Shown: positions 50,287 through 62,162 of the stretch, in pieces
Layout of the letters: each line of letters begins with the position of its first letter
Position numbering within the stretch: the stretch's first letter is position 1
Assembly (NCBI GenBank): GCA_973895155.1
Contig: OZ316893.1
Location: forward strand, 3,968,001-4,032,000
Reading direction: 5' to 3'
Length of the DNA: 64,000 nt
Origin: Marsupella aquatica
Taxonomy: Eukaryota; Marchantiophyta
Made by a program: the position numbers and the translations under genes
The notes under the pieces: generated by a model
What the model was told of the DNA's origin: nothing
Database searches by the model: none
Seen by the model: only the letters and a program-made list of their open reading frames with translations

Positions 50287-50299
50287 TAGATAAATAAGT

Positions 50300-52110
50300 T
50301 TAATGATCTAACTCGTATGAAACAATGTGTAGCTACGTTGATAATTAGTGAATTGCAGCTCCCATAAATCATGATGTTTGACAAGGTGCTCGAATGGATG
50401 GACCCTAAACCCACATGGACTCCTTTGAAGTGTTACTTTCTACTCAGAGCACAGTCTTCCTTGGCATAAATATCCACCATAAATTATGTGTGTCAAAAAG
50501 TAATTGGAATAGGAGTTTCCAGGTCAAACGTTGTGGTTTATCCAAGCACCTTACTCACTTTGAAACGCAGCTTCAAACATGATATACAGGAACTAAAATC
50601 AAATAATCTTTATCAAGATTGATAGTACTCCAGAGGAGGTCTAGTCCTGATGGATATTCATATGTTGCACACTATGCTAGGTGCAGAAACATTCATTGCA
50701 GACCATTCTTTCCGAGTAGAGGACTTTGAGTCTCCAAAATCCATGGAGGCAATTGTGGTAAACACACCTCATCAGTCTGTACGTAAGAAGTTAATTTCGT
50801 CATGGTTGTCCTCTAGTCTAGTCTAGTAATAATCATGAGAAACCCTGCCGGTAATCACACATCAAAATGTGGCTGCATTCATTGATTGAAAGAAAAAAAC
50901 TAGGATTATCACGGTATGCAGGGGTGTCGTACATAGTATATGTCATATTTTGATGTGCAGTTACCGAGACCCCATGAAAAATGATCATGGAACCACTTTC
51001 CAGGGAAGCTCGTAGGAGGATTGACTGGGACATGTTGACCCAGTTTTTGCAGGCTCTCTGTATTGCTTGTAAAGAGCTTCTTAATGTTTGACATTTTATT
51101 TTTATTTTTATTGTACATAAAAAATCAAATTGTGCAATGTGACAAGCATTCATCGTGAATAGATTGTCTTACCATGATACTTAGATGATGTATATGTTTG
51201 ATGTACCCCCAAAATGAATGTATTACTTGATGAGACCCCTCAGTGATAAGATCATCGATGTACCTTAAAATTAGTAACAAAACCTTATGAGGTTGATTGG
51301 GGAAAAAGGGTTGATTTGGGTGTACATCAAGCCAATATCTCATGACAAACACAATTTTATTTTATATCACCGAGTGTAGCTATTTCTATGTATCTGGTGA
51401 CAATATTTTGAAGTACAATTGCCAGGACCCCTTTCTAATAAGGTTTCTCGGCAGCTCAACTATCAAAAACAATTCAAACAAATGTGCAATAGCATTAGAG
51501 CTCATATTCATGTATTGTACCATCAACTCTATATATTATACAAAGCCAAAGCTTTTTATTTACTTCCCAATACATTGCACACAAACAAACCAATTTAGTT
51601 TTTTCCCCGAAAAATGCCTGTTGTGCAGTGTTGCCAAGCACTACAGGTAGTCCTTGAACATGACAAATATGTGCTTGTAGAAGTGAAGAGTGGTTGTTTG
51701 TCTATCTTGAGCGTATAGAAGTGGTCACCCTTCTGTTTATTCAAACCAAGCTGTTTGACATTGTTGGCCGAAAAAAGCTGCTCACCTTTGTCGGATGAAA
51801 GCTTCTCCAGGGATTTAAATACACTCGTGGCCTTGATTTCTCCACCGCTGTTCACATAATTAGAATTATAAAAGGTGCCTCACCTACGGGTGGGGTCACA
51901 CTGTTGCCATCACGTAGGAATCAAGTACGGGTTGGTTTATTCATTTTGTGGAAAAGCTTAAAAATCCTGAGGAAGTAGATAAGGATGTAAGAATTCCAAA
52001 AGGTGGTCTACTGCCACATGTCAAATCCTCCTTCCTTTGAAGAGGCTGTCTAATTAGGGGTGTGGACAGACTTCATGATGTGACCCACTAGTCCTTAATT
52101 TGTTCTGCAG
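50300..52110. other. Stretch upstream of gene C
   Basis: The 5' exons and promoter of gene C should lie here, but I could not identify a first exon with a start codon in a matching phase. Repeated words ('catgataaatctt', 'gtttttttctt'-like tracts near 49640-49680 and 50560-50900) suggest old repeats. Minus-strand frames at 50833-51153 show no family resemblance. Confidence 0.4.
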
Positions 52111-55100
52111 ACAGAAAATGATATTGGAGGGTTGGCACAAGAAGAGGAAGCAGGCACCGATATGTTGGCTACCAATACCTCTTCCCCTGAACTCATTTCA
52201 AGTTTGCCATATGAGCTCCTTTCGAGGGAGATCGAGAGGGCCATGATTGGGGCGAGTGTGCAACCCCCTGGAGACTTATTTATACAGTTGTTCTTCATAG
52301 TAGGAGTTTACAAGGTGAGTGGTCAATGTACTCACTCAAAGGGGGGTCTTATCATGCGCAACATGTTTTCTAGGTTAATAACCTAGAAAATAAGAGATAA
52401 ATCTTTAAGCAGTTTTTCTACCCCTAACTGCATGGAATATTCTACACTAGATTTGGTGGTAAACCTTATAATTCTCAAAGTTTTATTAAAACACCCTAAT
52501 TTTCTTCGACATAAATTTACAAGCTTCCCACTCAATCCAATATTAGGGTGTGATGGATCGGAAATAAGTGAGAACGAGGGGGGGAAGTGATGAAAAATTT
52601 TCAAAGTGTCCCAGCCTTCCACTATAGTAGGGGGTCCATTGGCTGAGTTTCAGTCCAACAAAAACATGAGTGGAATCTAGTCTAGCTAACTAGATAATGA
52701 TCTTACAACATGATGATCCCTCTAGTTCTCAGAACCTTTATCAGGAATATTTGCTTCAGTCATGCTGCCCTTCTTTTACCCAAAGTTGACTGAGAAAAGC
52801 CCACTTCTGGTTTAATCTTACAAGCTTGGGTTGCTTGTTGCCTGATACTGGACACAGTAGTTTGTCCCACTACTAGGATGTTTATCCAGGATGTGATTTT
52901 CCTACCAAACAGAATAATGCCCATAACATGACCTAGATTAGCTTGACCATTTAACTTTTTCTAACAAAAAGCTCCCTCAAAGCAGTCCTTCGAGAACCAG
53001 AAACCAGTTCACTGCAAACGCACTTGTGACTTATTCACAGATCCTCTACCATGCTGCTGGTCCAAAAAAATTGATGGGAAGACCCTTAGCACAGCCAAAC
53101 TTGCCTTCCAAAAGGTATTTGTTGTTAAGCCAGCTAAATATATTTTCAGTTACTAGTAGTACTATGAAGAGACTAATTATGGCTTCTTATTATTACTGAA
53201 GTCAATCAAATTATGGTGGGTTTTTTTTTTGGGGGGGGGAGGGGCGACATCTCACATATTTATTCCAGCCTTGGGGGATCATTGTATGGAGGGCCATACA
53301 TCACATGTCAAGGTTTGGGTGGGGTTTATAACTCTCCTAAGTCACTTTATATATAATTGTATGTCACCAATCACATGATGAAATGTATGCATTTTGCAAT
53401 TAAACAACCTTATAATTCCATTGACAACTAAATAAGTTTTTCTGAAAAGTAGTCAAAGGACCTATACTTTTCGCACATGATCAGGCACATGATATGCCAC
53501 TTCCAAGGATAATTCCTCATTATAGCATACTAAAATCTGTCTAGTTAGTTTGTCTGATAAAACCACCATTCAACTAGTCTCTTCCTCGGTCTCTTCTTTT
53601 GCAGGACATATGTGAAACCATCAATGCTTATATGTTTGAAAAAGGCCACAAAATCTACAAGTTTCCACAATTTGCAGTAGATATAATGAAGTGAGATTTC
53701 ATTTCACAAGACCCAAAAACCTGTTTGGTCCCACCAATCTGTTGTGGCTCTATTTGTACATAAGGTCAACGGTGTTGTATGCCAGTCTAGATAGACATAG
53801 ATTCCAAACCTTGTCAAGGCATCCAAGCAAACCAGATCATATATATGACAGGACTATAGAGATATCATTCTACATTCAAGTCCATCTGACCTGGTCAAAC
53901 CATGTTGGTGCTTCAGATAATTGCTTCAAAATTCTCTAAAGGTAAATGTTGTATGTCCAAGAATGAACGTACATTGAACTATTGTCATAAGAGATTTGTT
54001 CTGGGTCTTTTATAATGAATGTTGATTGGCCATTTGCTATATATGCTCCGACCAGTTTTCTTTCTTCCCAGTGATAGCATCACTTTTTAGCATTGCTAGT
54101 TGTGCTTTATAGTGCAGGGTTCATAGTTACTACAGTATTAAAAAAAATCACCCATACAGAAACTCTTATTCGGTAGTGCCATCCCTGTTCACCCTAAAAA
54201 ATAAAGAATTATTCCAACCTTAGACATGACCGACAAAGTTTTTAAGAGTGCTTGGGAAACTCAAAAGAACTTTGCAAGGTGGAGTCAAATTGTGTTCTAA
54301 GCAGCTTGATCTAAACACTCAATTTTCAAAGTACACCTTATTTTCAAAAATAAACTACATAATCTGGCGAAAATATTTAGGCATTGTGTATTTCCTGAAT
54401 ATGAATTAATTAATAAGGTAGGGGGGGCGGAAGGTCATGCGTGCACTACCGTATATGGCCACCCTGCAATGAATGCTGTCCTGAGACTGTCTGGCTCTTA
54501 GTATTCTTCAACCAGCCATTTTCAACGTTGGGGCATTTTGTATGCTTGCAGCAAGTGGGCAACTTCCCACAGTGAAAGACCTCTAGCCACACCAACAGAT
54601 CTTTCGGACTTATCGTCCAGAATTGGATTACGACCAGATCAGGTGGGCCCAGATTTTTAACTAAGGAACTATTTCCACAAAATAGCAAGGTTGAACTACG
54701 CATATAATTATAATCATACACACTAAAAAAAATCAACCGTGCCTGAAGTAGAGCAGGAATTTTTACGTTCCAAGATGCCAATGACAGCACACGCCTGTCA
54801 TGTTTAATTTTCATTTTTATGTCTCGTTGCCTGTGTCTTTTCAAGAATTTTCAAATACGCTAAGTTGATAGACTAGGCCATTCATTTCTTCAGCAGCTTT
54901 CACCACTGACGGGGTTTCAGTGAGTCCCTAATATATTTGTTGTCAGTATTTGGGAAAACAAATCTAGCATCACAAGTTTACGGAATTCTTTTCCAAGTTA
55001 TTGGGTGATCCTGTTCACTCAAATCCACGTTCCAAAACAATTTTATGTTGTGTAATTGAGCTTCAGCTTTACCTTGCTAATTATGTAAAGTTGGAGACTC

Positions 55101-58100
55101 ACCAAACTTGAAGAAATATGGATCGTTCAGCTACAAGAACCTGAAGCTCCCATAGGTCACCACAATGTTGACAAGATCTTTGAATGGAATGTTGCAACCG
55201 ACATAGACCACTCTGAGATCTTGTCTTTCACTTAGACAACACTTTTCCTTTATATGGATGGCCCCATTTTTGGTTGTCACAAGGAGCGTGGTCAATCTGA
55301 GTCTTAAGAGATAGAAATTGTGGTCCATCTGTCTGACCACGGGTCTGAGCATCAATATCATGGCTACATTACTGGTGTCATCCAAAGGAAAATATATAAA
55401 ATAATCAACAAGTCCACAAGCAATCTCAACTAGTTTCTACTGATATTTAGTGGCGCACTGTAGTTTCATGTCTCAAGGTTAAATTTGAAAGAACATCCCA
55501 AACCTTTGGGTCAGATTTAGATTTTTTTGACCGTAATTCATTTTGATTAAGATAATACAGTTAGAACGGCGACGTACATTCATACAAAGAACATTTTGGG
55601 ATCCCATCGGAGCTAACCAGTTCGATAGATCCCTTCTAAGGCAAGCTGTTCATGACTTGCTGACGAAATGACTGAAATTCCTGACTTTGAGTGATTTTGA
55701 TTGATTCCTAGATCAAAAGCTGGTTGCAATATTGGCGAAAATCTGTCTGGTACAAGGAAACTAACAGACCCAAGCTTGGGGTTGTAAAGGCAAAGTATGA
55801 CAAAGATTTCAGCGACCCGATGATGTAATATACGAAAAACCCACCAAGAATATTTGAAACCGACGTTCTTACCTTTTTGTCACTTTACGAAAAGCTTGAA
55901 TGGACTATTTTAACAAACCCCATCAACATTGGGCCATTTTCTTTTGTTTGGAAAGGCAAAAGTTATTTTTCATGGCAAATTAAAGTAAACTTACACTATT
56001 TGATAAAGTTCTGCTTCTAGCCTGTCCCTCTGTTTTGAAAATACATAGGGATTGAGGCCATTGTCATGTAAATAAAGACTCGTGATCTTAGCCTGCTAGT
56101 TTTGACAATGAATTGTCATACTTATACCCCAGTTTTGGTCCTCGTGGCTTCTAGTGCCAGTGGTGTTAGAGAGGGCTCAGGCATTCATTATCCTTGGTCG
56201 AGCCGAGGTGGTTGATTTAAGGGCCTCTCCTTAAAATTCTCTTTCTTGACCCTCGGGGGGGTCACTTCCATGGAAGTGGCATATCATGTGCGACGAAGTA
56301 TAGGGCCATTTAAATGGTTTTGGCGGAAGACTTATTAAGTCTTCTATGGAAATATAGGGTTGTTTAATTGCAAAATGCATGTGTCATCACACGATTGATG
56401 CCGTACAACTTTCTAGAAAGTGATTTAGGGGGGTCATAAATGACCCAAACTGTCGCACGTGATGTATGACTCTTCATATAGTGACCCCCCCCCCCCAAGT
56501 CTTGACCCTCCTATGCCGTTTACTCCAGAGCTCTACAAGGTTTTCATTTTGTTGCTCAGTAGGGCTTTAGTTCTTTGCCATTGTTTGGGAAAGTCTGGCT
56601 TGCTAGCTCTTTCACTTGATCTTCCTAGTGCCACCCCCCCCCCCCCCCCGCGCCTAAATTGGATTTCTTGCCTTTGGGGATCCCTGTGTTTGATGGATTT
56701 AGTCTTTGGCAATGTTATATATGTCAGGATAGGGATCATTCTTGGAGATGAGACATAACCTTGAATGTTATGTGCAGAAAATGGGTGTTCAAAAACAAGA
56801 AATATCCATACATAACAAAAGCAGAGGCTGCAGCAATGTGTGCTAAAACTGGAAAGCCCACCAAAATGGTAATAGTTAAATACTGATTTTTCCTTAGAAG
56901 CTGACTACTACTGGCTCACTAAATGATGAATAGTTCTTTCTGATGATCAATTGCACCAGCTGAGAAGCTCTCAAGAGTTACAACAAATCTTGGTCCTCAC
57001 TTCTTTTCTTCTGACCCATTACGCGCGAAGAAGTTGGGGCTTTTCCATTCAATTCCGCAGAAGACTTTAAAAACAATTGTTGAAGAAATTTAGCGGTGTT
57101 TTAATCCAATTTTGAGAATTACAATAACTATAGGGGTTTTTAGATACCACATGTGAGAATATTCCTAGAATATTTCATAAAGTGAGAGGTTAAAAATTGG
57201 AAAAAAACGGGGAAAAAAGCTACTTTCCTTAAGTTTTAAGGTGTTTATTACCTGAAAACTCTGCCCGTGATATGGGACCTCCCTTGGAGTGAGGCCCTCT
57301 TTCTGTTAGTATGATAAAGCTAAGGTTCAAAATAATGCCAACAGCTACACACAATTGTGTTGGGCAGTAATTATTTGAAAAATTACTGCCCAAGTGATGG
57401 TCAAAATTATACAAGCATACAAGCATACAGAGCAAACATATACTCAGCAATCATATTTCAAAAATTGATCTTGTGAAATACAAATTCGCCCAAGTGATGG
57501 TCAAAATTAAACCTCAAATTAAACATGAGTCCTTACCCCAAGGGCTGGACATGAACTCAAACAGTCATGTTGAATTGTGTGCTTCAGATAAAGATGTGGC
57601 TAAGACTCTTCAGGAATCGGCACTGGGATGAGAAGGTCTTGGGGCCCCTTCCGCCGTATAAAGGATTATGCAAGGAAACCGAAGATGATGTCAGCTCTAC
57701 CAGCAGCGAAGAAATAGATGGAAAGGAACTCTTGAGGCCCATAACTGGGAAGCAGCGTGAATTGGGTAGTAAGCCAAAGAAAAGAAAAGTAGAGTCATTT
57801 CGTAACTTTATGAAGTTTCCCAAGCATTTTAAGGATTGGTCAAGTTATTGGGAAAGTGGAAAAAGAGAGCAAGATGAAAGAATGGCAAAAGAGGCTGCTG
57901 CAGTTACTAACCAGCCACAAATATCAAATCAGCCAATATCAGCCGACTATGCAAAGAGGTGTATCGCTGAAAGGAACGCTACAAAGAAAAAATTACAAGA
58001 AGTCCAAGAGATGGTTGAAGGTAGACAAAACTCTTCACGAAGGAAATAATTGTAAAGAAACAATAACAACATAATGAGAAGAGCAAGAAATACATTTCAG

Positions 58101-58902
58101 GATATAAATTTATTCCCAACAGATTAAACCTCTGGCTGAGTCTGCACCTAAATAAACAATCTTCTTATTAGAGTATGATAGTACCCGAAGCAATTGAAGT
58201 AGATGGCTAGCGATCCACACCTACTGTGGACAGGTGATAAAGTTTGTCAAATAAAGATGTACTAAGGATTTCCTCTAGAGGAGCCAAGGGTTGATAGTCT
58301 TTCGAGTGCCAACAGCTACTGGTCTTTAGATACATAGATAGATATCACATGACTCAATTTGCTACAGATCCTCTGAATGATTAAACTGAGGTGTAGCCAC
58401 ATCTAGTGATGGACCCATCAAGCCAGCTGAAAAGAACTTACCAAGTGCAATTTCATCAAATTTTCTGCTCTTAGTTAAAGCAAAAATATTGCAATGAAAA
58501 TAGGAATTGTTGGAATTCTTTACCCAACAACTTTACCCACTATTTTTGTCACACATGTCAGAACTCTCAAGAACTGAATATCTGAGAAATTCCTGCACAA
58601 ACGTTCAATATATATGGATGCAACACAGATCACAGAGTGTTCAGGACTGGCTAGGACTAACATTTGAAAGTGCTACAGATCACAAACAAGGGGACATTAA
58701 GGAGGACATAAGCGTTGAAGACGGCTTTGCAGCAATGCTAGAAAATCAGTTGGACCAAAATGATGAAAACTTTGCACCAAAATTAGGTACGGAATTGGAG
58801 GAGGAAGACGAAGCCTTTGCTGCATTTAAATTGCAAATGGAAAAGGAGGCACTTGAGGGGCACTTTATTGACCCTGATGAGTTCAAGGGTCTTTCACCTT
58901 AG
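52111..58902 (+). CDS. Gene C: double TALE-like homeodomain protein (5' end missing)
   Basis: Exons: 52111-52314, 52986-53114 (5' border uncertain), 53605-53690, 54552-54642, 55712-55824, 56778-56868, 57588-58020, 58679-58902; phases agree, giving 456 residues without the missing start. If the last intron is not spliced, the frame stops at 58049. The second exon carries CCW and DGKTL, echoing gene A. Homeodomain 1 spans exons 53605-55824 and homeodomain 2 exons 55712-58020. The exon 55712-55824 carries helix 3 of the first and the arm of the second, as in gene A. Helix 3 reads IKSWLQYWRKS and IKMWLRLFRNRHW: W48 and R53 are kept, N51 is not. KPKKRKV at 57771-57791 is a classic nuclear localisation signal, followed by a helical, charged segment and an acidic tail (ELEEEDEAFAAFKLQMEKEA). 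Two introns contain MITEs. Confidence 0.75.
53273..53508. mobile_element. MITE, G-run/TCA family, reverse copy in a gene C intron
   Basis: Its sequence matches the reverse complement of 56255-56496 over most of its length ('ccatacatcaca', 'tgcattttgcaattaaacaa', 'catgatatgccacttcca'). It sits in the intron between the exons ending at 53114 and starting at 53605. Confidence 0.75.
53630..55750 (+). other. Gene C homeodomain 1
   Basis: The arm and helix 1 come from 53605-53690 (GHKIYKFPQFAVDIM, comparable with RMYKWPFHVKRLYR in gene A), the middle from the 91-nt exon 54552-54642 (KWATSHSERPLATPTD, ending IGLRPDQ), and helix 3 from 55712 onward (IKSWLQYWRKSVW). The middle exon lies inside a long minus-strand open frame and was found only through the shared exon length and phase. 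Confidence 0.75.
55770..57640 (+). other. Gene C homeodomain 2
   Basis: The arm comes from the end of 55712-55824, the middle from the 91-nt exon 56778-56868 (KWVFKNKKYPYITKAE, ending TGKPTKM), and helix 3 from 57588 onward (IKMWLRLFRNRHW). The 'KYPYI' loop and the 'NRHW' end of helix 3 resemble KNOX proteins. W48 and R53 are kept; F49 is L and N51 is L. Confidence 0.8.
56255..56496. mobile_element. MITE, G-run/TCA family, copy in a gene C intron
   Basis: It begins with a G run and 'gtcacttccatggaagtggc' and ends 'gatgtatgactcttcatata' then 'gtgaccccccc'. It lies in the intron between exons 55712-55824 and 56778-56868. Same family as 4352-4663. Confidence 0.75.
57771..57791 (+). other. Nuclear localisation signal codons in gene C
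   Basis: The codons read KPKKRKV, a classic monopartite importin-alpha binding motif. It lies about 60 residues after helix 3 of the second homeodomain. Confidence 0.7.
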
Positions 58903-61900
58903 ATACAAGAGAATAATTAAATTGATTCCAAGGTTTCCAGTTCCTGGACTTTACACAACTCAGGAACACAATTTTGGGCATATGAAATTGCTTAAATAAG
59001 TGGGTGTCTATCACTGAGTACAAGGGATTATTAGAAACTTTTGAAAAGTCATTCAGTGATACCATAAACTTGAGATAAATTAAAGTTTCTCTTAGATCTT
59101 ACGTAAAACCGATCTTAGAGTAGAAAGGTCCAGGCAGCTGTGCCCATAAACACAAGGTATCTCTACCTGGCTCTCTACTTGAGGAGGGAGGAGGGGGGGG
59201 GGGGGGTTGGGACCCCCAAACACACCTAAGTAACACAAAGACATTTGACATTCAAGTGGCTATGTCTAGGGGGTGATGCTGCTATATGGTGAATGCACAT
59301 TTCAGATTTTGTCTTATTCAGATTTTTGTGTCATATATTTTCATTTCAATCTGCCTTATCAAGGGGCAGCCTTTATATTCTATACATTTCTAATTAATTT
59401 TTAGACCCCTTTAGTTTAGGTATTCTAGAATATTTTGAACTTATTTTGGTAGCCCCCTTTCACACTATGTGTTTTCTTAGAGATGAAACCAATGGCTCCA
59501 CCACCACGAGTGAGAGAAATGATACTGAAGAGCATGAATGCATAGCCTCTGAAGTTCTCCTCATGTTTTTCTTTCCTAGGTTTATGGTTTTTATGACAGG
59601 AGTGTCATTCATAAGGCACCCTAAGTTAAGTGCACACATCGTAGCATCGTTTGACTGTACCTTTTCTTGGTCACTGTGCTTTTCTTGGCAGACACTTTAC
59701 TTATATAACAACACTTCTATGCTCTCATATTTTATTTACTTTCAGATCACTACAAGACAAAAAATAAAGCATGTTCCATGATTTGAGCATGCTATATCTA
59801 GGGGGTTACTTGGTGTAGAAAGGGCCCCGCTGCCCAAACTCCGTATGATAAGGTATAACTTTTCTTATTTGGGTATATAGTGAGAGCAATTAGAATCTAC
59901 TTGAATAGTACTAGGCCTTAGCAGCTTTTATAAGCTAAACGAAGCCAGGGACACTGGTCAGTAGTGAGGAGCTGAACAGCAGGAGGGAGCTACTGGAGGT
60001 ATGGTCAGTGGTGGAGGTGTCATGCCCCGTGTCATTTTTGGCAACAGGAGGCCTTGCAAAGGAGGTCCGGGTGGAGGGCTGTACTGCTGCCTGAAGGAGT
60101 GGTGGCCAGAGAGCTGCTGGTCATTGACGCATAGGTGACAAGGCAGGGGGAGTTACCAGGGTGACAACAAGGAGATAACCAGAGTGGCTACTGGATTGAC
60201 AGCCAGAGAGAAGGTGCTCCAAAGTAGATTAGCTGGAGGGCCCAAAGGAGGAAGCTATGGATGAGTTCCAGGGGGGGGCCGGTGGCTACATTATCCTGGT
60301 TTGGACTTGCCTGGCAAATAGAGCCTTAAGAGCCTGTCAACCGACAAGTCATCACCTGGACCGCGGGCACCCAATGTCGACTGCCCGGCCCTTCCCATCC
60401 CAGCCCGGCCATGACTTCCCGGCCCGAGCCAGAGTATTCCTCGTCATCTTGGGCCGGGTGCAGGGCAGGGCCGGGGAATAACCGGGAATATCTGGCATTT
60501 CAAACAATTTCTGCCCAGCAAGTGACGACTTTATGTGCCCGAAAACTCGGCAAGTTTCCCGTAACTTCAAATGGGGTACATGGTAGACCAGACGAGAGCA
60601 CACCTGGAGAAGAGGAGTGACCAAGAGTGACGGGGAGGTAAAGAGAAGGTCCATATTGGGGGCCCATACATGTACACCCCAAAAATGTGAAACTATGTAC
60701 AGGAAGAGGATAGAAATCAAGAAAGCAGCCCATTTGTACTTTTGCCAGCTTGTGACTCCTCTCCCATTTTCTCCTAAGTTTTTGCTTTCAATCCGTCAAT
60801 GAGGAGCACATTGGTGGAAGCTTCTCAACCTTCTCTTTCCAAAAACAAGTATTGCCAATTTGACTTAGTTAGTAACAAAGTTAAGTATAGCTCCAAGAGT
60901 GACAGGGGTCCAAATTTGTTTGGCAATAGCATCTGGGTGTGTCATCCAAGTCTGTAGATTTTATTTTGGCATGCTATCCAATCTATGTGGGTGAATGAGT
61001 TTACCTAATTATAATGCTAACTCAGGTGAGCATATCTCTGTTATCTGAAGACCGTTCGATGAGCCATTTGCATGGATGGGTGCGGGAAATCATCAGCAAG
61101 CAAATTCTGGTTACTTTCAATTTTTGGTGATGTTTGGTGACCATGTGCAAAAGATGGATCCAGCAGCACAAGAACCAGATTTGGAAGACCCTTTCACATG
61201 AGGAGGACTCCTGTAGACTCTTACAGTAGTTGTGGTGGATTTAGATAGAGTAGTCTATGTAGAATTAGAGGTCGAGGCTCCTTGGAGTGATTACAGACAC
61301 TGGTCAATCTCATTTGGAAAGCACTAGGTTTGCACAAGTGTGCCACACGTGGTAGTATTTTCTCGAGGGGTTTTGGGTTGGAGGTGCCACCAGGAGTATT
61401 TTCTTTTGAGTTCTGTATTTGTCCACTCTCGGTCTCCCTTGCCTTCACTCCATTTGTACTGTATTTGGCCCAATTTAGTAAATTAGTCCTTTCCTCGTTT
61501 TAGTGGTTAATTGTTTTGTTACTTTTGGACAAAGAACATGTTGGGATCCCATCAACTTAGAATTTTGCATGGAGAGTCCAAACTTGTGACTCTGAAGATT
61601 GCACAATATGACAAGTGAGCTTCCCACTTGGTGCCCTATTTGATCATTGAGTGATCCTTTATGACCTTTTCCTCGCCCTTTTCCTTACTTTATGGCCAAT
61701 CAACACAAATTGTCCATATTCAGATGGTATATGCTATGATTTCAATAACTTGAACACACGCCTTACATTAGCCCCGGCCAATAAGGTGTATAAGTGCATG
61801 TTATAATATCCTCTATCATTGCGTGAAGGTACTCTACTCCGGGCTCCACTCAGAGCATATTCATTTTTGAATGGTGAAGATGTTACCGTTGGCTTTCAAA

Positions 61901-62160
61901 ATCAGCTTTTTGTATATAATATTAAGAAATCAAGGATGACCAAAGCTCAGGTGGCCAGGGGTGACTTTGACCAGAAGTCTCAAATTCATTCCCTATCTAA
62001 ACAATTATGTTCCATAAAATTGTTCTGCATGTAATATGGGTTCTAGGCCAAACTGCCTTGAATGGGGCACTCAAATGCGTTATGTGCACAGGTGCTAGTG
62101 TTGGTTGAAGGATTACATGAAATTTATATTTAAATCAGGAGTTTTCCATGGCTGCAACAT
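58903..62160. other. Gene-free stretch after gene C
   Basis: It contains long G runs (near 59190-59205), a purine-rich part at 59950-60300 and a GC-rich island at 60340-60620. Open frames such as 59446-59781 plus and 60352-60720 minus are not like any family I know. The end (about 61050 onward) may be the degraded 5' part of the LINE that follows. Confidence 0.4.
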
Positions 62161-62162
62161 AG

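Noticed and set aside
54446-54844. 132-codon minus-strand frame
   Set aside because: The plus strand here carries the 91-nt middle exon of gene C homeodomain 1 with matching phases, which explains the region better.
59446-59781. 111-codon plus-strand frame
   Set aside because: AT-rich, low-information sequence with no recognisable domain or splice support.
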